The notes below the pieces were generated by a model. That model was not told the origin of the DNA. It saw only the letters and a program-made list of their open reading frames with translations, and did no database searches. The translations under genes were made by a program, and so were the position numbers. Below, piece after piece: positions 55,843 through 63,791 of a stretch of DNA of 64,000 nt; position 1 is the stretch's first letter, and every line of letters starts with the position of its first letter. The DNA comes from Halopseudomonas xinjiangensis (GTDB lineage Bacteria; Pseudomonadota; Gammaproteobacteria; Pseudomonadales; Pseudomonadaceae): positions 1 to 64,000 of the forward strand of contig DRFO01000034.1 in NCBI GenBank assembly GCA_011050525.1, given 5' to 3'.

Positions 55843-56247
55843 TCAGTCTCCCCGCAGGGCAGTCATCAGCCCTTTGAATTTGCTGTTGAGAAAGGTGAAG
55901 CTGGCCTGAAAATCGATGGCATTTTCAGCATATTTTGCCTGCTCTACCTGGGTATCGACCGAGTTGCCGTCAATTGACGGCTGCGCGGCAGTGCGATAGC
56001 GCAGCCCGGCGGCCTGATCGATAAAACCTTCAACGGCCATGTGCCGTGAATGGGTCTGACTGGCCTGGAATGGTTTCGATTCGGGAGATTGCTCGGCTTG
56101 CAACACGCTGGCAAAATCCAGGTCGCGCGCCTTGAAGTTTGGGGTCTCGGAATTGGCTATATTGTTTGCCAGCACGGCGGCGCGGTCAGCGCGAAATGCC
56201 AGCGCCTTCTCGTGCAGTCCCAGTGCGCGGTCAAAACTTAAACTCAT
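55843..56247 (-). CDS. flgB: flagellar basal-body rod protein FlgB
   Basis: The 134-residue protein has FDRALGLHEKALAFRADRAAVLANNIANSETPNFKARDLDF (short stretches) and a C-terminal QASFTFLNSKFKGLMTALRG. It is the most basal rod subunit and heads flgBCDE, with a sigma-54 promoter just upstream. Confidence 0.96.
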   Translation of the reverse strand: MSLSFDRALGLHEKALAFRADRAAVLANNIANSETPNFKARDLDFASVLQAEQSPESKPFQASQTHSRHMAVEGFIDQAAGLRYRTAAQPSIDGNSVDTQVEQAKYAENAIDFQASFTFLNSKFKGLMTALRGD

Positions 56248-56298
56248 CTTTGCCTCCTCACCTGGCAGCCCATGGCCAAGCGTCTATGCAAAAGACGT

Positions 56299-56314
56299 AG
56301 CAAATCTCATGCCA
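56299..56314 (-). promoter_or_regulatory. sigma-54 promoter of flgBCDE
   Basis: The minus strand reads TGGCATGAGATTTGCT: GG and GC ten bases apart with TTGCT at -12, close to the consensus. The start site would be near 56288, 40 bp before the flgB ATG. Confidence 0.75.
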
Positions 56315-56441
56315 TTTTGTAAATGACTTTTAGATCAATCAGTTAGACTTTACGAGAAACGGAAACGGCAACGATTTTCCGTATACGGCAAGGGCAAGCG
56401 TCAGAAAATTGCCGATCATTGATCTTCCGCCAGAACCGCTT

Positions 56442-56557
56442 GCCGTTGCCCTTCCCCGGGACTGTTGAGCACCAGCTCGATACTTCGGAGTGTGCGAGAA
56501 GCGTGATGTACGAGCTGGTGCTCGAACGTCCCAGGAAAAGCAGCCCTGCGCACGAGC
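56442..56557. repeat. direct repeat copy 1 upstream of flgB
   Basis: About 116 bp that recur at 56645-56760 with a few mismatches and one indel. In copy 1, GAGCACCAGCTCG and its exact reverse complement CGAGCTGGTGCTC flank a spacer of about 32 bp, so the copy can fold as a hairpin with a 13-bp stem. The element has no visible coding capacity. Confidence 0.75.
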
Positions 56558-56644
56558 TTTAGCTTTAGCGCGGAGATCTACCAGCGAGGCGTTCTGCGTG
56601 ACCAAAGGCGGGCCGGACGCGAAGCATCCGGCAAAACCCACTCT

Positions 56645-56760
56645 GCCGTTGCCTTTCCTGGGACTGTTGAGCACCAGCTCGATACTTCGGAGTGTCCGAG
56701 AAGCGTGATGTACAAGCTAGTGCTCGAACTTCCCAGAAAAAGCAGCCCTACGCACAATCT
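56645..56760. repeat. direct repeat copy 2
   Basis: Second copy about 203 bp from the first. It keeps GAGCACCAGCTCG but the other arm has changed (CAAGCTAGTGCTC), so the hairpin is damaged. The copies may be a dispersed intergenic element (REP- or MITE-like), as Pseudomonas genomes often carry. Confidence 0.7.
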
Positions 56761-56806
56761 GGTGCGGGAACCTTTCGGATGGGCCTTGATTTGCTACTGG
56801 TTTAGC

Positions 56807-57634
56807 TCAACGGGCCTGATAGACGATCCCTGGGCTGCATTGGACCATCTGGTAGAGCTCGGGAAGTCCGTTTAACGCTTCAGAGGCTCCCAGCATCAAA
56901 TAGCCGCCCGGCTTCAAGGTCGCATGAATGCGCTTGAGAATGTCCTTTTTCACATCCGCAGAAAAGTAGATCAACACGTTCCGGCAAAAGACGATGTCAA
57001 ACTTGCCAAGCCCTGCATAACTGTCCAGCAGGTTTAGCGCCCGAAATTCGACGCGGCTGCGCAGTGGTGGCTTGACCGTCCAGCGGCCTGAAACCTTCTG
57101 ATCGAAATACTTCAACAGCCGATCCTGAGATAGCCCTCTGCCAACCGACAGGCTGTCGTATTCAGCACTCTTCGCGGCCGCCAATATGCCACCGGACAGA
57201 TCGGTGGCAACAATCTGCGCACCCGCGCGCAATTGCCCAAGATTGCTTCGCTCAAACTCCTCTATGGCCATACTGAGCGAATATGGCTCCTGCCCCGAAG
57301 AACATGCAGCAGACCACATGCGCAACCGCTGGCCCGGGTTGCCCTTGATGAACTCGGGTATCAGGCGGTTCTTGAGCACCTCGAACGGATAGGCATCGCG
57401 AAACCACAGGGTCTCATTGGTGGTCATCGCATCCACAACCGACTCGCGCAGCCCGCTACGCGGGTGGGTCTGAATGCGTCTTACCAGTTCGCCAAGGCTT
57501 TTTATGCCTTCCTGCTCAAGCAGGCGATTGAGCCTGCTGGATACGAGATACTGCTTGTTGTCACCCAAGACTATGCCGCACGCCTTCTCGAGAAATTCCC
57601 GAAAGAGCTGAAAATCCTGATCTACAGACGTCAC
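56807..57634 (-). CDS. cheR: chemotaxis protein methyltransferase CheR
   Basis: The 275-residue enzyme has the N-terminal helical domain, then RMWSAACSSGQEPYSLSMAIEE with the SAM-binding motif, VATDLSGGIL, and FDIVFCRNVLIYFSADVKKDIL. It methylates glutamates on chemoreceptors using S-adenosylmethionine. It follows cheV by 33 bp in a cheVR pair, as in Pseudomonas near flgA. Confidence 0.96.
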   Translation of the reverse strand: MTSVDQDFQLFREFLEKACGIVLGDNKQYLVSSRLNRLLEQEGIKSLGELVRRIQTHPRSGLRESVVDAMTTNETLWFRDAYPFEVLKNRLIPEFIKGNPGQRLRMWSAACSSGQEPYSLSMAIEEFERSNLGQLRAGAQIVATDLSGGILAAAKSAEYDSLSVGRGLSQDRLLKYFDQKVSGRWTVKPPLRSRVEFRALNLLDSYAGLGKFDIVFCRNVLIYFSADVKKDILKRIHATLKPGGYLMLGASEALNGLPELYQMVQCSPGIVYQAR

Positions 57635-57667
57635 ACAGTCCGTCCCCTGTTAAATTTTAAACCGCTA

Positions 57668-58612
57668 TCAAACATTGCCGCTTGTGCCCCTCAAGGCGTG
57701 CAGCCTGTCAATAACTCGTCGGGCAAGCTCATCGGGTTTGAACTTGGCCAGAAACTCATCCGCTCCCACCTTCTTCACCATGGCCTGATTGAATACGCCG
57801 GACAATGACGTGTGCAGCATGATATGCAGATCCTTCATGCGAGGGTCGTTGCGTACTTCTGCTGTCAGGGTATAACCGTCCATTTCAGGCATTTCGATAT
57901 CGGAGATCATCATCAGCAGATGGGTAGAAACGTTCTCCCCTTTGTCCGCCAGGGCACGCAACCACTCCAGCGCCTGCTGGCCATCGTTCAAGGCTACGAT
58001 CTCCACTCCCACTTCCTGCAGGCAGCGTGCGACCTGTTTGCGGGCCACCGAGGAATCGTCAACGATCAGAACCTTTCTGGCTACCGCTTCTGACTGGGTG
58101 GCCTGATCAATGACGCCCGCTGACACGTTTTCCTGCGCGGGTACCACCTCGGCCAGGATTTTTTCAACATCCAGAATCTCGACCATCTGGTCTTCTACCC
58201 GCGTTACCGCAGTCAGGTAGTGGTCACGGCCAGTACCGCGGGGCGGCGGATGTATCTCCGACCAGTTCATGTTGACGATGCGCTCTACCGAGCGAACCAG
58301 GAAACCCTGAACCCGATAGTTGTATTCGGTAATGATGACGAAAGCAGTAGACAGGTCACTTAACCCCGGACCGCCGGTCGCTTTGTTCAGATCGATGATT
58401 GGCAAGGTGCCTCCGCGGATATGCGCGACGCCCTTCACCACAGGATTCAACTTCGGTAGCAAGGTCAGTTTGGGACACTGGAGCACCTCCTTGACCTTGA
58501 ATACGTTGATCCCGTAAAGCTGGTTGCCTGATAACCTGAACAGCAAAAGCTCAAGGCGGTTCTGCCCAACCAGTTGAGTTCGCTGGTTGACCGAATCCAT
58601 TACGCCAGCCAT
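57668..58612 (-). CDS. cheV: chemotaxis coupling protein CheV
   Basis: The 314-residue protein has an N-terminal CheW domain (LLFRLSGNQLYGINVFKVKEVL, VKGVAHIRGGTLPIIDLNKA) and a C-terminal receiver domain (VLIVDDSSVARKQVARCL, MMISDIEMPEMDGYTLTAEV with the phosphorylatable Asp, and KFKPDELARRV). It couples receptors to CheA and may act as a phosphate sink for adaptation. It is divergent from flgA. Confidence 0.95.
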   Translation of the reverse strand: MAGVMDSVNQRTQLVGQNRLELLLFRLSGNQLYGINVFKVKEVLQCPKLTLLPKLNPVVKGVAHIRGGTLPIIDLNKATGGPGLSDLSTAFVIITEYNYRVQGFLVRSVERIVNMNWSEIHPPPRGTGRDHYLTAVTRVEDQMVEILDVEKILAEVVPAQENVSAGVIDQATQSEAVARKVLIVDDSSVARKQVARCLQEVGVEIVALNDGQQALEWLRALADKGENVSTHLLMMISDIEMPEMDGYTLTAEVRNDPRMKDLHIMLHTSLSGVFNQAMVKKVGADEFLAKFKPDELARRVIDRLHALRGTSGNV

Positions 58613-58641
58613 GGGTGAGTCCTCGTATTTACGGGTGCAAA

Positions 58642-58658
58642 CGGCATGTTTTTTGCTT
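58642..58658 (+). promoter_or_regulatory. sigma-54 promoter of flgA
   Basis: CGGCATGTTTTTTGCTT has GG (58643-58644) and GC (58655-58656) ten bases apart and TTGCT at -12. The start site would be near 58668, about 50 bp before flgA. Confidence 0.65.
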
Positions 58659-58715
58659 CACTTTCAGAAGCGACGTTAACTTGACGTCACCCTTTCTGTC
58701 ATCAAGGTTCATTGT

Positions 58716-59426
58716 ATGCGTTTTACAACACACTGCGCGGCCCTGACGATATTTTTTTCGGCGAGCCTGTCAGCTAACCCGCTGATTGAACAACTTATCG
58801 GCGCGACGACTGCTTTTCTTGAGGAAGAAGTCGAAACTCATTTGTCGAGCAGCATGATCGATGCGCGCTACGAGGTTGCGGTGAATCGACTTGATTCACG
58901 TTTGCGGCTTCCGCTGTGTCCGCCTGATGCGCTCGAGGCCAGCCTGGAAAGCCCGTCCACGCCGGTTGGCAGGGTAACGGTTCGACTATCCTGCAACAGC
59001 GATGTGCAGTGGCGACTATTCGTGCCGGCGCAGGTCAGCCTGTTTCAACAGGTATTGGTAGCGGTGCGGCCGCTGGCACGTCACAGCGTCATCAGCCCTC
59101 AGGATGTTGCGCTTCAGGAGCGCGATACGGGCCTGCTACGCGACTCGTATCTGACCGACCCCAAGCAGGCAGTGGGGATGCGGCTGAGACGCCCGATGGG
59201 CGCCGACGCGGTATTTAGCCCAAGCCAGTTGGAGCAGGACGAAATAGTCAAGCGCGGAGACAAGGTGGTAATAAGCGCAGCCAACAGCCAGATCGCCGTA
59301 AAGATGCCCGGGGAGGCAATGGAAAGCGGAGCGTTAGGCAGTCAGATCAAAGTCAGAAACAGTCGCTCCGGACGCACGGTCAGTGCTCGGATAGTCGCAC
59401 CAGGGCAGGTTGCCGTGGCGATGTAA
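58716..59426 (+). CDS. flgA: flagellar P-ring assembly chaperone FlgA
   Basis: The 236-residue protein has a signal peptide (MRFTTHCAALTIFFSASLSA) and a SAF domain with VAVRPLARHSVISPQDVAL and LRRPMGADAVFSPSQL, ending RNSRSGRTVSARIVAPGQVAVAM. It is a periplasmic chaperone for FlgI. AAGG lies before the ATG. Divergent from cheV. Confidence 0.94.
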   Translation: MRFTTHCAALTIFFSASLSANPLIEQLIGATTAFLEEEVETHLSSSMIDARYEVAVNRLDSRLRLPLCPPDALEASLESPSTPVGRVTVRLSCNSDVQWRLFVPAQVSLFQQVLVAVRPLARHSVISPQDVALQERDTGLLRDSYLTDPKQAVGMRLRRPMGADAVFSPSQLEQDEIVKRGDKVVISAANSQIAVKMPGEAMESGALGSQIKVRNSRSGRTVSARIVAPGQVAVAM

Positions 59427-59502
59427 AGCGGCGAACGGATAGGCTATACTGCGGTCTATTGAGTTCGATCTGCGATGTTATCCAGTTCGCGCAGTTTTTT
59501 CC

Positions 59503-59529
59503 TAAAGTTTTCTGCGCGCCGGCCGTTAC
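59503..59529 (+). promoter_or_regulatory. sigma-28 (FliA) promoter of flgM
   Basis: TAAAGTTT (59503-59510), 11 bp, then GCCGTTAC (59522-59529). The consensus is TAAAGTTT-N11-GCCGATAA; the first box is perfect and the second matches six of eight. A FliA-driven flgM makes a feedback loop on the anti-sigma factor. Confidence 0.8.
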
Positions 59530-59567
59530 AGGTGATAGCAAAGCATACAGCTCTGAGGACTTAGACA

Positions 59568-59891
59568 ATGGTTATCGATTTCAACGCGCCCAACGCAGCT
59601 AACGGTACTGGACGAAACGCCCAGACTGGCGCCGCGTCGGCCAAGCGCGACGCAACCCTGGATGCCAGCCGGACCCCGGAACAGACACCCGAGCAAAAGC
59701 CGGCTGCTGCGGACTCATCGGTGAAACTGAGCGACCAAGCCGTGCAGCTCAAGACTATCGAAGAACGTTTGAAGGATTTGCCTGAAGTAGACAGCGAGCG
59801 TGTTGCACAGATCAAACAGGCGATTTCCAACGGTAGCTACCAGATGGATAGCGGCAGAATTGCCGACAAGCTGATGACGCTTGAGGGTTGA
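59568..59891 (+). CDS. flgM: anti-sigma-28 factor FlgM
   Basis: The 107-residue protein has an unstructured N-terminus rich in Ala, Thr and Pro and a C-terminal helical part with VKLSDQAVQLKTIEERL and VDSERVAQIKQAISNGSYQMDS with IADKLM (short stretches), which bind FliA. It keeps FliA inactive until the hook is complete and is then exported. GAGGA precedes the ATG. Confidence 0.92.
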   Translation: MVIDFNAPNAANGTGRNAQTGAASAKRDATLDASRTPEQTPEQKPAAADSSVKLSDQAVQLKTIEERLKDLPEVDSERVAQIKQAISNGSYQMDSGRIADKLMTLEG

Positions 59892-59941
59892 TTCACGCTT
59901 GAACTCCTGAGGCGCCCCGGACGGTTAAAGGAGAATTACAG

Positions 59942-60403
59942 GTGAAAGATTTGGAGCAGTTGTTCGATCAGGCGACCCGCGACTGTGAACAATTTGCCGA
60001 GTTGCTTGATCAGGAGCAGGATGCCTTGATCAAGCAGGACATGGACGTGCTGGAGTCGTTGCTCGAAGCAAAAACTCCATTAGTCACAGCACTTAATGCT
60101 CACGATGAGACTATCAACAGCCATGCTCATCTGTCAGGCAAGCTACCCGATCAGACCATGGAATCATTTGTTGCTTCGCTGGGTCATGCCGGCACGTCCA
60201 CTTCCTACAGTACTTTCCGGCAGACTCTCGTCCGCTGCCAGAGCGCCAACCTGCGCAACGCAAGACTGGTGCGGCATAGCCAGAACGCAAACAATCATCT
60301 GGTAGATCTGCTGCGCAATCAGGGCGAGTCAAGCCAGAGCGTTTATGACAGACAAGGCATTACCAGCCGGTCGAACTCTCAGCGCCCCTTGACCAAGGTA
60401 TGA
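59942..60403 (+). CDS. flgN: flagellar export chaperone FlgN
   Basis: The 153-residue protein is helical with an acidic start (KDLEQLFDQATRDCEQFAELLDQE) and VKLLDLLRNQ-like C-terminal part, the FlgN pattern of a chaperone for FlgK and FlgL. The GTG start at 59942 follows AAGGAG. It follows flgM by 50 bp in one transcription unit. Confidence 0.85.
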   Translation: MKDLEQLFDQATRDCEQFAELLDQEQDALIKQDMDVLESLLEAKTPLVTALNAHDETINSHAHLSGKLPDQTMESFVASLGHAGTSTSYSTFRQTLVRCQSANLRNARLVRHSQNANNHLVDLLRNQGESSQSVYDRQGITSRSNSQRPLTKV

Positions 60404-60408
60404 AATAC

Positions 60409-60423
60409 CTATCAAATTGATAG
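60409..60423. repeat. 15-bp palindrome between flgN and ycgR
   Basis: CTATCAA-A-TTGATAG, symmetric around one A. It may be a regulator site or an mRNA hairpin before the GTG start of the PilZ gene; no function is known. Confidence 0.4.
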
Positions 60424-60469
60424 CGCTGTGATATCAAGCAGTTTTGCCACGTCAATGCCGAGAGCTTAA

Positions 60470-61219
60470 GTGTCCATTTTATTCGAACAAGAAACCGGCC
60501 CGCAGCCACCCCGGGAAATCCGATCTCAGATAGAAATCAATGCGCTGCTGAAGAGCCTGCAACAGTCCCGGGACCAGTTGATAATCACCTTTTCTGGTCG
60601 CACGCAGAAATTCCAGAGCTTCATCGTCCATCTGAATACCGGTTCCGGCCAGTACTGGATAGATGAGCTGATTCCACGAGACGGCGACCGCTACGCCTCC
60701 CAGGGCGAAGCCTTTCGCGTAGATGCATGGCGCGACGGGGTGCACATGCGCTGGCATTGTCCGGCTGCCCAGAAAGTGCTGCTGGAAGATGCGCCAGCGT
60801 ATTGCATACCCCTCCCACAGGATATGACCTATCACCAGAAGCGCGGCGCCTACCGCGCTAACGTCCATCGTACGCTGGAAACCGGCGTGGGTATCACCCA
60901 TGACCGACGGTCGCTGGATTTTCGCGGCCATCTGCTCGACATTTCCGCCACCGGGTGCAAGGGGCGTCTGACTGGTGACCACTCTGGAGAGCTGCAGCCA
61001 GGCGAGATTTTCGAATCGAGTTATCTGGAGTTACCGGACGCGGGCAGATTCTCGGTAGCCATGGAGATTCGCCACGCGGTCTATGAGCGACAGACCGACG
61101 AAACGCACGTAGGCTTGAAATTCAAACTACCCAGCCCCACCGCCCAGCGTCAGATCGACCGTTTTGTAAACTCCTTGCAGCGTGAAGCTCGCCGCCTGGA
61201 AAAGGAAGATCTGTTTTAG
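60470..61219 (+). CDS. flagellar brake protein, YcgR-like PilZ
   Basis: The 249-residue protein has an N-terminal YcgR domain (IEINALLKSLQQSRDQLIITF) and a PilZ domain with RGAYR (RxxxR, 125-129) and DISATG (157-162), the two c-di-GMP-binding motifs. Bound to c-di-GMP, YcgR interferes with the motor and slows swimming. It uses a GTG start. The position just after flgMN and the flagellar genes supports the role. No terminator is obvious downstream. Confidence 0.9.
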   Translation: MSILFEQETGPQPPREIRSQIEINALLKSLQQSRDQLIITFSGRTQKFQSFIVHLNTGSGQYWIDELIPRDGDRYASQGEAFRVDAWRDGVHMRWHCPAAQKVLLEDAPAYCIPLPQDMTYHQKRGAYRANVHRTLETGVGITHDRRSLDFRGHLLDISATGCKGRLTGDHSGELQPGEIFESSYLELPDAGRFSVAMEIRHAVYERQTDETHVGLKFKLPSPTAQRQIDRFVNSLQREARRLEKEDLF

Positions 61220-61235
61220 CAGCGCCCCCACCGGC

Positions 61236-62558
61236 TCAGCCAGGCCGGTGATCATCCTGATCCTGATCTCTGTCGCTTGATGACATATGGCCGTCCAGAT
61301 CGTCACGCATCTGGTCATCCACAACCTGCTCGTCAACACGCGGATCAAGCGCTGCGGCCAGAGGCGAGCTGGCCAGGTTACCGGCGGCTGGCATGAAGTG
61401 GATAGGCGCCTCCTGCACTAGGTGCTCGCCGGTAACCTGGCTAGGCCGAACCCGCACGACGAGAACCAGTGAACAGACTCCCATAAAGACATAAAGCATG
61501 CCTGGGCCCCAAAGCCGCATAAGCACCGATCCCAGTATGGGGCCAACACTTGCGCCCAAACCAAAGGTCACCAGCAGCATGGCTGACAGGAGAACTCTTT
61601 CTTGCTGCTCAACGTGATCGTTCGCCAGCGCAACGGCAATCGGATAAAGCGTGAATGCCAGCACACCGAACAGCCCCGTCAGTAAAAACAGCGCAAACCT
61701 CGGCATCACTGCCAGCGCGATCAGCAGTACCACGCCGGTCAGCACGATGGCATTGATCTGGATCATCCGACTTCGATCCAGCCGATCGGATAACCAGCCC
61801 GCCGGCCATTGGGCGGCAAGGCCTGCACCGATGGTCACCGCCATGAACACCCCCACATCAGAGGTAGCCAGCCCCACGCCACTGGCGAAGACCGGGGCCA
61901 GGCCATAGAACGAACCGAGCAATAGTCCTGAAACGGCGATAGTCGCCAGCGCCTGGGGTATCCGCTTGATAAAGAAGCGAACCCGCAGCGGTGCGGGATG
62001 CAAAGGCGCCGGGTGCAGACTTTTGGTAACCGCTACTGGAACCAGGCATAGCGAAAAGCACATGGCCACCAGCAGAATGTGGCGGATATCAAGGTCCGGC
62101 ATCACGGTCAGCACCACCTGCCCCAGCGCCAGTCCGAGGAAGGTAACGACCATATAACTGGCGAATACCATACCCCTCTGATGGGATTCAGCCTGCTCGT
62201 TCAACCAGCTCTCCAGAACCATGTACTGGCACATCATCGCCATGCCTACCAGCACGCGAAGCACGAGCCAGACCTCGACACTCGAGGACAAGGCATGACC
62301 CAGCACCGAGGCTGTGACTACGCCGGCACTGGCGACAAAGGCCCGAATGTGTCCAACCTGGGCTATCATTCTGTGACCTACCGAAGCACCGGCCACCAGG
62401 CCGACGTAATAGCCTGTCATGAGCACACCGATCCAGATTTCACTGACGCCTTCGGCGGACAAACGCAAGCCGATATAGGTGCTCAGCAGACCACTGCCTA
62501 TCAACATCAGCAGAGTGGCGAAATAAAGCGAGGAAAAAGCGGTTAAAGCTTTCGGCAT
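61236..62558 (-). CDS. MFS transporter (YcaD/YfcJ-like)
   Basis: The 440-residue protein has twelve predicted helices and the MFS loop pattern, with STYIGLRLSAEGVSEIWIG at the start, and VLESWLNEQAESHQRGMVFASYM, the loop found in the YcaD/UPF0226-type group (short stretches). The ATG at 62558 has GGAG nearby; an upstream start would add 12 residues. A duplicated HPAPLHPAPL stretch lies in the central loop. The C-terminal tail is long and acidic. The substrate is unknown. Confidence 0.8.
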   Translation of the reverse strand: MPKALTAFSSLYFATLLMLIGSGLLSTYIGLRLSAEGVSEIWIGVLMTGYYVGLVAGASVGHRMIAQVGHIRAFVASAGVVTASVLGHALSSSVEVWLVLRVLVGMAMMCQYMVLESWLNEQAESHQRGMVFASYMVVTFLGLALGQVVLTVMPDLDIRHILLVAMCFSLCLVPVAVTKSLHPAPLHPAPLRVRFFIKRIPQALATIAVSGLLLGSFYGLAPVFASGVGLATSDVGVFMAVTIGAGLAAQWPAGWLSDRLDRSRMIQINAIVLTGVVLLIALAVMPRFALFLLTGLFGVLAFTLYPIAVALANDHVEQQERVLLSAMLLVTFGLGASVGPILGSVLMRLWGPGMLYVFMGVCSLVLVVRVRPSQVTGEHLVQEAPIHFMPAAGNLASSPLAAALDPRVDEQVVDDQMRDDLDGHMSSSDRDQDQDDHRPG

Positions 62559-62898
62559 TACAACTCCGGGAAGTTTGATAACGGATGAAAACACACCAGG
62601 CGTTGCCAGTGTTCAGCGTAGCTTACTGCAAGGGGAAATGGAGTTTTCCGGCAGTCCATATACAGACTCAGCCGTTAGCTGACTGCCGCCCGGCAAGGGC
62701 ACTGACACCTTACAGCGAGCAACGACTGGGAACAATTGTTGCCCGTTGGACTTTGCTCAGCGAACCGAGTTCCTCGGACGCTTCCCTGGCGTGGCGCGGC
62801 CGATAGCAGTCGCTTTTGTTGACACATTTTTAATTTATGCCTAAATACCCGTTAGGTTCACCTATCGTTTCTGGCACTTACCGCATAAGGATTCATTC
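62559..62898. other. intergenic region between the divergent MFS and SDR genes
   Basis: About 340 bp. It holds the SDR promoter at 62819-62847. I see no other gene. Confidence 0.5.
62819..62847 (+). promoter_or_regulatory. strong sigma-70 promoter of the SDR gene
   Basis: TTGACA (62819-62824), 17 bp, TAAATA (62842-62847). A perfect -35 and a near-consensus -10; the start would be near 62854. Confidence 0.7.
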
Positions 62899-63729
62899 AT
62901 GATCAAGACTTGGTTTATTACTGGAGCCGGGAGAGGGCTGGGCTTTCACATCGCACAGGCCGCCTTGGCCGCGGGTGACAATGTGGTGGCAACGGGCAGA
63001 AATAGCTCAAAGACCGCGCAGGCTTTCGGCGATTGTGGGAACGCCCTTCTTTGCCTGGAACTGGATGTATCAAGAGAAAACGATATCGCGCATGCGGTCG
63101 ATAAAGCCGTGGAGCATTTCGGCGGCATCGACGTAATGGTAAACAACGCAGGCTTTGGACAGCTTGGTCCCTTTGAGGAAAACACCGCAACCGACGCCCA
63201 GGAACAATTTGCGATCAACGTATTCGGGCTGTTTGATATGTGCAGAGCGGTAATACCGGCAATGCGCAGCCAGGGCCGGGGCCATATTTTCAATATAGCG
63301 TCCATCGCGGGCCTTGCCGGCATGGGCGGGGCAAGCCTTTATTGTGCCTCCAAGTTTGCCGTGGTGGGATTTTCCGAAGCCCTGGCACAGGAGCTCGCCG
63401 GGTTTGGAATTCAAGTCACGGTTGTGGCACCAGGGGGCTTTCGCACCGACTTTCTCGACTCCACTTCGGCACGTTTTGGTAGTCAGTCGTTACCCGACTA
63501 CGCCAATTTCTCGGAAAAGGTGCGCGCCTCGTCGGAGAAGAACAACCATAACCAGCCTGGGGACCCGGCTAAACTCGGTAAAGCGCTGGTGCAACTGGCA
63601 ATGGCCCCACAGGCGCCGGTTCACTTTGTAGTTGGCTCGGATGCACTGGAACTGGCGACTGGCAAACTCGCCTCAAGAAAACAAGAACTGGAGAAATGGC
63701 GAGATCTGACAATTTCCACCGATTCATAA
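62899..63729 (+). CDS. short-chain dehydrogenase/reductase (SDR) family oxidoreductase
   Basis: The 276-residue protein shows the SDR pattern: TGAGRGLG (cofactor-binding), DVMVNNAGFG, NIASIAGLAG with the catalytic Ser, and YCASK with Tyr and Lys, then PGGFRTDF. These make a classical SDR that uses NAD(P)H. The substrate is unknown; such proteins often reduce aldehydes, ketones or sugars. It has its own strong promoter. Confidence 0.85.
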   Translation: MIKTWFITGAGRGLGFHIAQAALAAGDNVVATGRNSSKTAQAFGDCGNALLCLELDVSRENDIAHAVDKAVEHFGGIDVMVNNAGFGQLGPFEENTATDAQEQFAINVFGLFDMCRAVIPAMRSQGRGHIFNIASIAGLAGMGGASLYCASKFAVVGFSEALAQELAGFGIQVTVVAPGGFRTDFLDSTSARFGSQSLPDYANFSEKVRASSEKNNHNQPGDPAKLGKALVQLAMAPQAPVHFVVGSDALELATGKLASRKQELEKWRDLTISTDS

Positions 63730-63740
63730 TATTGGACCGG

Positions 63741-63761
63741 GCCGGCCCGACCAAGGCCGGC
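63741..63761 (-). terminator. possible terminator between SDR gene and folE
   Basis: GCCGGCC and GGCCGGC pair across a seven-base loop. No T-run follows, so this is only a weak candidate for the 3' end of folE or of the convergent SDR gene. Confidence 0.3.
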
Positions 63762-63791
63762 TCACCATAACGACCGGTAATCTGGCAAATC

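Larger units (their letters stand above)
56248..56806. other. 559-bp region between cheR and flgB
   Basis: It contains the flgB sigma-54 promoter (56299-56314) and, further right, two copies of a repeat of about 116 bp. Frames across the repeat (for example 56339-56674 minus) look like spurious translations and have no ribosome site. Confidence 0.6.

Noticed and set aside
56339..56674. 111-codon minus frame across the duplicated element
   Set aside because: Crosses a repeat and has no ribosome site or recognised family; probably a spurious translation.
58613..58715. Sigma-28 promoter for cheV on the minus strand
   Set aside because: TCAAGTTA is present but no GCCGATAA-like box lies at the right distance.
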